64,000 nucleotides of DNA from the NCBI RefSeq assembly GCF_932526225.1, contig NC_064035.1, forward strand, positions 14,390,566-14,454,565. The letters run 5' to 3'. Below are positions 37,501 to 46,500 of this stretch, in pieces (the first letter of the stretch is position 1; each line of letters opens with the position of its first letter). The translations under genes were made by a program, and so were the position numbers. The DNA is from Nematostella vectensis (Eukaryota; Cnidaria; Anthozoa; Actiniaria; Edwardsiidae). The notes under the pieces were generated by a model. That model saw only the letters and a program-made list of their open reading frames with translations, ran no database searches and had not been told where the DNA came from.

Positions 37501-40500
37501 TGCAAATGTCTTCTCTTGTGTAAATGTCTTCTCTTTTGCAAATGTCTTCTCTTGTGCAAATGTCTTCTCTTGTGCAAATGTCTTGTCTTGTGCAAATGTC
37601 TTCTCTTGTGTAAATGTCTTCTCTTGTGCAAATGTCTTCTCTTGTGCAAATGTCTTCTCTTGTGTAAATGTCTTCTCTTGTGCAAATGTCTTCTCTTGTG
37701 CAAATGTCTTCTCTTGTGCAAATGTCTTCTCTTGTGTAAATGTCTTCTCTTGTGCAAATGTCTTCTCTTGTGCTAATGTCTTCTCTTGTGCAAATGTCTT
37801 CTCTTGTGTAAATGTCTTCTTTTTTGTAAATGTCTTGTCTTGTGCAAATGTCTTCTCTTGTGCAAATGTCTTCTTGTGTAAATGTCTTGTCTTGTGCTAA
37901 TGTCTTCTCTTGTGCAAATGTCTTCTCTTGTGCAAATGTCTTCTCTTGTGCAAATGTCTTGTCTTGTGCAAATGTCTTCTCTTGTGCAAATGTCTTCTCT
38001 TGTGTAAATGTCTTGTCTTGTGCTAATGTCTTCTCTTGTGCAAATGTCTTCTCTTGTGTAAATGTCTTGTCTTGTGCAAATGTCTTCTCTTGTGCAAATA
38101 TCTTCTCTTGTGCAAATGTCTTCTCTTGTGCTAATGTCTTCTCTTGTGCAAATGTCTTCTCTTGTGTAAATGTCTTCTTTTTTGTAAATGTCTTGTCTTG
38201 TGCAAATGTCTTCTCTTGTGCAAATGTCTTGTCTTGTGCAAATGTCTTCTCTTGTGCAAATGTCTTCTCTTGTGTAAATGTCTTCTCTTGTGCAAATGTC
38301 TTCTCTTGTGCAAATGTCTTCTCTTGTGCTAATGTCTTCTCTTGTGTAAATGTCTTCTCTTGTGCAAATGTCTTCTCTTGTGCAAATGTCTTCTCTTGTG
38401 CAAATGTCTTCTCTTGTGCAAATGTCTTGTCTTGTGCAAATGTCTTGTCTTGTGCAAATGTCTTGTCTTGTGCAAATGTCTTCTCTTGTGCTAATGTCTT
38501 CTCTTGTGCTAATGTCTTCTCTTGTGCTAATGTCTTCTCTTGTGCAAATGTCTTCTCTTGTGCAAATGTCTTCTCTTGTGTAAATGTCTCTTCTTGTGTA
38601 AATGTCTTGTCTTGTGCTAATGTCTTCTCTTGTGCAAATGTCTTCTCTTGTGTAAATGTCTTCTCTTTTGCAAATGTCTTCTCTTGTGCAAATGTCTTCT
38701 CTTGTGCAAATGTCTTGTCTTGTGCAAATGTCTTCTCTTGTGTAAATGTCTTCTCTTGTGCAAATGTCTTCTCTTGTGCAAATGTCTTCTCTTGTGTAAA
38801 TGTCTTCTCTTGTGCAAATGTCTTCTCTTGTGCAAATGTCTTCTCTTGTGCAAATGTCTTCTCTTGTGTAAATGTCTTCTCTTGTGCAAATGTCTTCTCT
38901 TGTGCTAATGTCTTCTCTTGTGCAAATGTCTTCTCTTGTGCAAATGTCTTCTTTTTTGTAAATGTCTTGTCTTGTGCAAATGTCTTCTCTTGTGCAAATG
39001 TCTTCTTGTGTAAATGTCTTGTCTTGTGCTAATGTCTTCTCTTGTGCAAATGTCTTCTCTTGTGCAAATGTCTTCTCTTGTGCAAATGTCTTGTCTTGTG
39101 CAAATGTCTTCTCTTGTGCAAATGTCTTCTCTTGTGTAAATGTCTTGTCTTGTGCTAATGTCTTCTCTTGTGCAAATGTCTTCTCTTGTGTAAATGTCTT
39201 GTCTTGTGCAAATGTCTTCTCTTGTGCAAATATCTTCTCTTGTGCAAATGTCTTCTCTTGTGCTAATGTCTTCTCTTGTGCAAATGTCTTCTCTTGTGTA
39301 AATGTCTTCTTTTTTGTAAATGTCTTGTCTTGTGCAAATGTCTTCTCTTGTGCAAATGTCTTGTCTTGTGCAAATGTCTTCTCTTGTGCAAATGTCTTCT
39401 CTTGTGTAAATGTCTTCTCTTGTGCAAATGTCTTCTCTTGTGCAAATGTCTTCTCTTGTGCTAATGTCTTCTCTTGTGTAAATGTCTTCTCTTGTGCAAA
39501 TGTCTTCTCTTGTGCAAATGTCTTCTCTTGTGCAAATGTCTTCTCTTGTGCAAATGTCTTCTCTTGTGCAAATGTCTTCTCTTGTGTAAATGTCTTCTCT
39601 TGTGCAAATGTCTTGTCTTGTGCAAATGTCTTCTTTTTTGTAAATGTCTTCTCTTGTGTAAATGTCTTGTCTTGTGCTAATGTCTTCTCTTGTGCAAATG
39701 TCTTCTCTTGTGTAAATGTCTTCTCTTGTGCAAATGTCTTCTCTTGTGCTAATGTCTTCTCTTGTGCAAATGTCTTCTCTTGTGTAAATGTCTTCTTTTT
39801 TGTAAATGTCTTGTCTTGTACAAATGTCTTCTCTTGTGCAAATGTCTTCTCTTGTGCAAATGTCTTGTCTTGTGCAAATGTCTTCTCTTGTGCAAATGTC
39901 TTGTCTTGTGTAAATGTCTTCTCTTGTGCAAATGTCTTCTCTTGTGCAAATGTCTTCTCTTGTGCAAATGTCTTCTCTTGTGCAAATGTCTTCTCTTGTG
40001 CAAATGTCTTCTCTTGTGTAAATGTCTTCTCTTGTGCAAATGTCTTGTCTTGTGCAAATGTCTTCTTTTTTGTAAATGTCTTCTCTTGTGTAAATGTCTT
40101 GTCTTGTGCTAATGTCTTCTCTTGTGCAAATGTCTTCTCTTGTGTAAATGTCTTCTCTTGTGCAAATGTCTTCTCTTGTGTAAATGTCTTCTCTTGTGCA
40201 AATGTCTTCTCTTGTGTAAATGTCTTCTCTTGTGTAAATGTCTTCTCTTGTGTAAATGTCTTCTCTTGTGTAAATGTCTTCTCTTGTGCAAATGTCTTCT
40301 CTTGTGCAAATGTCTTCTCTTGTGCAAATGTCTTCTCTTGTGCAAATGTCTTCTCTTGTGCAAATGTCTTTTCTTGTGCAAATGTCTTTTCTTGTGCAAA
40401 TGTCTTCTCTTGTGCAAATGTCTTCTCTTGTGCAAATGTCTTTTCTTGTGCAAATGTCTTCTCTTGTGCAAATGTCTTTTCTTGTGCAAATGTCTTTTCT

Positions 40501-43500
40501 TGTGCAAATGTCTTGTCTTGTGCAAATGTCTTCTCTTGTGCAAATGTCTTCTCTTGTGCAAATGTCTTCTCTTGTGCAAATGTCTTCTCTTGTGCAAATG
40601 TCTTCTCTTGTGCAAATGTCTTCTCTTGTGCAAATGTCTTTTCTTGTGCAAATGTCTTGTCTTGTGCAAATGTCTTGTCTTGTGCAAATGTCTTCTCTTG
40701 TGTAAATGTCTTTTCTTGTGCAAATGTCTTCTCTTGTGCAAATGTCTTCTCTTGTGCAAATGTCTTCTCTTGTGCAAATTTCTTCTCTTGTGCAAATGTC
40801 TTTTCTTGTGCAAATGTCTTGTGCAAATGTCTTTTTTTTGTGCAAATGTCTTTTTTTGTGCAAATGTCTTGTCTTGTGCAAATGTCTTTTCTTGTGCAAA
40901 TGTCTTGTCTTGTGCAAATGTCTTCTCTTGTGCAAATGTCTTCTCTTGTGCAAATGTCTTCTCTTTTGCAAATGTCTTCTCTTGTGCAAATGTCTTCTCT
41001 TGTGCAAATGTCTTTTCTTGTGCTAATGTCTTCTCTTGTGCTAATGTCTTCTCTTGTGCTAATGTCTTCTCTTGTGCAAATGTCTTCTCTTGTGCTAATG
41101 TCTTCTCTTGTGTAAATGTCTTCTCTTGTGCAAATGTCTTCTCTTGTGCAAATGTCTTCTCTTGTGTAAATGTCTTCTCTTGTGCTAATGTCTTCTCTTG
41201 TGCTAATGTCTTCTCTTGTGCAAATGTCTTCTCTTGTGTAAATGTCTTCTCTTGTGCAAATGTCTTCTCTTGTGCAAATGTCTTGTATTGTGCAGATGTC
41301 TTCTCTTGTGTAAATGTCTTCTCTTGTGTAAATGTCTTCTCTTGTGTAAATGTCTTCTCTTGTGCAAATGTCTTCTCTTGTGTAAATGTCTTGTCTTGTG
41401 CAAATGTCTTCTCTTGTGCAAATGTCTTTTCTTGTGCAAATGTCTTCTCTTGTGCTAATGTCTTCTCTTGTGCTAATGTCTTCTCTTGTGCAAATGTCTT
41501 CTCTTGTGCAAATGTCTTGTATTGTGCAAATGTCTTCTCTTGTGTAAATGTCTTCTCTTGTGCAAATGTCTTCTCTTGTGTAAATGTCTTCTCTTGTGCA
41601 AATGTCTTCTCTTGTGCAAATGTCTTCTCTTATGTAAATGTCTTTTTTTGTTCAAATGTCTTCTCTTGAGTAAATGTCTTTTCTTGTGCTAATGTCTTCT
41701 CTTGTGCTAATGTCTTCTCTTGTGCAAATGTCTTGTCTTGTGCAAATGTCTTCTCTTGTGCTAATGTCTTGTCTTGAGTAAATGTCTTCTCTTGTGCAAA
41801 TGTCTTCTCTTGTGCAAATGTCTTCTCTTGTGTAAATGTCTTTTTTTGTTCAAATGTCTTCTCTTGAGTAAATGTCTTTTCTTGTGCTAATGTCTTCTCT
41901 TGTGCTAATGTCTTCTCTTGTGCAAATGTCTTCTCTTGTGTAAATGTCTTCTCTTGTGCGAATGTCTTGTCTTGAGTAAATGTCTTCTCTTGTGTAAATG
42001 TCTTCTCTTGAGTAAATGTCTTCTCTTGTGCAAATGTCTTCTCTTGTGTAAATGTCTTCTCTTGTGCAAATGTCTTCTCTTGTGCAAATGTCTTCTCTTG
42101 TGTAAATGTCTTCTCTTGTGCAAATGTCTTCTCTTGTGCAAATGTCTTCTCTTGTGCAAATGTCTTCTCTTGTGCAAATGTCTTCTCTTGTGCAAATGTC
42201 TTCTCTTGTGCAAATGTCTTCTCTTGTGTAAATGTCTTTTCTTGTGCTAATGTCTTCTCTTGTGCAAATGTCTTCTCTTGTGTAAATGTCTTCTCTTGTG
42301 CGAATGTCTTCTCTTGAGTAAATGTCTTCTCTTGTGTAAATGTCTTTTCTTGTGCAAATGTCTTCTCTTGTGCAAATGTCTTCTCTTGTGCAAATGTCTT
42401 CTCTTGTGTAAATGTCTCCTCTTGTGCAAATGTCTTTTCTTGTGCAAATGTCTTCTCTTGTGTAAATGTCTTCTCTTGTGCAAATGTCTTCTCTTGTGCA
42501 AATGTCTTCTCTTGTGCAAATGTCTTCTCTTGTGCAAATGTCTTCTCTTGTGCAAATGTCTTCTCTTGTGCAAATGTCTTCTCTTGTGTAAATGTCTTTT
42601 CTTGTGCTAATGTCTTCTCTTGTGCAAATGTCTTCTCTTGAGTAAATGTCTTCTCTTGTGTAAATGTCTTCTCTTGTGCAAATGTCTTCTCTTGTGCAAA
42701 TGTCTTCTCTTGTGCAAATGTCTTCTCTTGTGCGAATGTCTTGTATTGTGCAAATGTCTTCTCTTGTGCTAATGTCTTCTCTTGTGCAAATGTCTTCTCT
42801 TGTGTAAATGTCTTCTCTTGTGCAAATGTCTTCTCTTGTGCAAATGTCTTCTCTTGTGTAAATGTCTTCTCTTGTGTAAATGTCTTCTCTTGTGCGAATG
42901 TCTTGTATTGTGCAAATGTCTTCTCTTTTGTAAATGTCTTCTCTTGTGCAAATGTCTTCTCTTGTGCTAATGTCTTCTCTTGTGCGAATGTCTTGTCTTG
43001 AGTAAATGTCTTGTCTTGAGTAAATGTCTTCTCTTGAGTAAATGTCTTCTCTTGTGTAAATGTCTTCTCTTTTGTAAATGTCTTCTCTTGTGCAAATGTC
43101 TTCTCTTGTGCAAATGTCTTCTCTTGTGCTAATGTCTTCTCTTGTGCGAATGTCTTGTCTTGAGTAAATGTCTTCTCTTGAGTAAATGTCTTCTCTTGTG
43201 TAAATGTCTTCTCTTGAGTAAATGTCTTCTCTTGTGTAAATGTCTTTTCTTGAGTAAATGTCTTCTCTTGTGTAAATGTCTTCTCTTGAGTAAATGTCTT
43301 CTCTTGTGTAAATGTCTTCTCTTGAGTAAATGTCTTCTCTTGTGCAAATGTCTTGTCTTGTGCAAATGTCTTGTCTTGTGCAAATGTCTTCTCTTGTGCA
43401 AATGTCTTGTCTTGTGCAAATGTCTTGTCTTGTGCAAATGTCTTGTCTTGTGCAAATGTCTTCTCTTGTGCTAATGTCTTCTCTTGTGCTAATGTCTTCT

Positions 43501-46500
43501 CTTGTGCTAATGTCTTCTCTTGTGCAAATGTCTTCTCTTGTGCAAATGTCTTCTCTTGTGTAAATGTCTCTTCTTGTGTAAATGTCTTGTCTTGTGCTAA
43601 TGTCTTCTCTTGTGCAAATGTCTTCTCTTGTGTAAATGTCTTCTCTTTTGCAAATGTCTTCTCTTGTGCAAATGTCTTCTCTTGTGCAAATGTCTTGTCT
43701 TGTGCAAATGTCTTCTCTTGTGTAAATGTCTTCTCTTGTGCAAATGTCTTCTCTTGTGCAAATGTCTTCTCTTGTGTAAATGTCTTCTCTTGTGCAAATG
43801 TCTTCTCTTGTGCAAATGTCTTCTCTTGTGCAAATGTCTTCTCTTGTGTAAATGTCTTCTCTTGTGCAAATGTCTTCTCTTGTGCTAATGTCTTCTCTTG
43901 TGCAAATGTCTTCTCTTGTGCAAATGTCTTCTTTTTTGTAAATGTCTTGTCTTGTGCAAATGTCTTCTCTTGTGCAAATGTCTTCTTGTGTAAATGTCTT
44001 GTCTTGTGCTAATGTCTTCTCTTGTGCAAATGTCTTTTCTTGTGCAAATGTCTTCTCTTGTGCAAATGTCTTGTCTTGTGCAAATGTCTTCTCTTGTGCA
44101 AATGTCTTCTCTTGTGTAAATGTCTTGTCTTGTGCTAATGTCTTCTCTTGTGCAAATGTCTTCTCTTGTGTAAATGTCTTGTCTTGTGCAAATGTCTTCT
44201 CTTGTGCAAATATCTTCTCTTGTGCAAATGTCTTCTCTTGTGCTAATGTCTTCTCTTGTGCAAATGTCTTCTCTTGTGTAAATGTCTTCTTTTTTGTAAA
44301 TGTCTTGTCTTGTGCAAATGTCTTCTCTTGTGCAAATGTCTTGTCTTGTGCAAATGTCTTCTCTTGTGCAAATGTCTTCTCTTGTGTAAATGTCTTCTCT
44401 TGTGCAAATGTCTTCTCTTGTGCAAATGTCTTCTCTTGTGCTAATGTCTTCTCTTGTGTAAATGTCTTCTCTTGTGCAAATGTCTTCTCTTGTGCAAATG
44501 TCTTCTCTTGTGCAAATGTCTTCTCTTGTGCAAATGTCTTCTCTTGTGCAAATGTCTTCTCTTGTGTAAATGTCTTCTCTTGTGCAAATGTCTTGTCTTG
44601 TGCAAATGTCTTCTTTTTTGTAAATGTCTTCTCTTGTGTAAATGTCTTGTCTTGTGCTAATGTCTTCTCTTGTGCAAATGTCTTCTCTTGTGTAAATGTC
44701 TTCTCTTGTGCAAATGTCTTCTCTTGTGCTAATGTCTTCTCTTGTGCAAATGTCTTCTCTTGTGTAAATGTCTTCTTTTTTGTAAATGTCTTGTCTTGTA
44801 CAAATGTCTTCTCTTGTGCAAATGTCTTCTCTTGTGCAAATGTCTTGTCTTGTGCAAATGTCTTCTCTTGTGCAAATGTCTTGTCTTGTGTAAATGTCTT
44901 CTCTTGTGCAAATGTCTTCTCTTGTGCAAATGTCTTCTCTTGTGCAAATGTCTTCTCTTGTGCAAATGTCTTCTCTTGTGCAAATGTCTTCTCTTGTGTA
45001 AATGTCTTCTCTTGTGCAAATGTCTTGTCTTGTGCAAATGTCTTCTTTTTTGTAAATGTCTTCTCTTGTGTAAATGTCTTGTCTTGTGCTAATGTCTTCT
45101 CTTGTGCAAATGTCTTCTCTTGTGTAAATGTCTTCTCTTGTGCAAATGTCTTCTCTTGTGTAAATGTCTTCTCTTGTGCAAATGTCTTCTCTTGTGTAAA
45201 TGTCTTCTCTTGTGTAAATGTCTTCTCTTGTGTAAATGTCTTCTCTTGTGTAAATGTCTTCTCTTGTGCAAATGTCTTCTCTTGTGCAAATGTCTTCTCT
45301 TGTGCAAATGTCTTCTCTTGTGCAAATGTCTTCTCTTGTGCAAATGTCTTTTCTTGTGCAAATGTCTTTTCTTGTGCAAATGTCTTCTCTTGTGCAAATG
45401 TCTTCTCTTGTGCAAATGTCTTCTCTTGTGCAAATGTCTTTTCTTGTGCAAATGTCTTCTCTTGTGCAAATGTCTTTTCTTGTGCAAATGTCTTTTCTTG
45501 TGCAAATGTCTTGTCTTGTGCAAATGTCTTCTCTTGTGCAAATGTCTTCTCTTGTGCAAATGTCTTCTCTTGTGCAAATGTCTTCTCTTGTGCAAATGTC
45601 TTCTCTTGTGCAAATGTCTTCTCTTGTGCAAATGTCTTTTCTTGTGCAAATGTCTTGTCTTGTGCAAATGTCTTGTCTTGTGCAAATGTCTTCTCTTGTG
45701 TAAATGTCTTTTCTTGTGCAAATGTCTTCTCTTGTGCAAATGTCTTCTCTTGTGCAAATGTCTTCTCTTGTGCAAATTTCTTCTCTTGTGCAAATGTCTT
45801 TTCTTGTGCAAATGTCTTGTGCAAATGTCTTTTTTTTGTGCAAATGTCTTTTTTTGTGCAAATGTCTTGTCTTGTGCAAATGTCTTTTCTTGTGCAAATG
45901 TCTTGTCTTGTGCAAATGTCTTCTCTTGTGCAAATGTCTTCTCTTGTGCAAATGTCTTCTCTTTTGCAAATGTCTTCTCTTGTGCAAATGTCTTCTCTTG
46001 TGCAAATGTCTTTTCTTGTGCTAATGTCTTCTCTTGTGCTAATGTCTTCTCTTGTGCTAATGTCTTCTCTTGTGCAAATGTCTTCTCTTGTGCTAATGTC
46101 TTCTCTTGTGTAAATGTCTTCTCTTGTGCAAATGTCTTCTCTTGTGCAAATGTCTTCTCTTGTGTAAATGTCTTCTCTTGTGCTAATGTCTTCTCTTGTG
46201 CTAATGTCTTCTCTTGTGCAAATGTCTTCTCTTGTGTAAATGTCTTCTCTTGTGCAAATGTCTTCTCTTGTGCAAATGTCTTGTATTGTGCAGATGTCTT
46301 CTCTTGTGTAAATGTCTTCTCTTGTGTAAATGTCTTCTCTTGTGTAAATGTCTTCTCTTGTGCAAATGTCTTCTCTTGTGTAAATGTCTTGTCTTGTGCA
46401 AATGTCTTCTCTTGTGCAAATGTCTTTTCTTGTGCAAATGTCTTCTCTTGTGCTAATGTCTTCTCTTGTGCTAATGTCTTCTCTTGTGCAAATGTCTTCT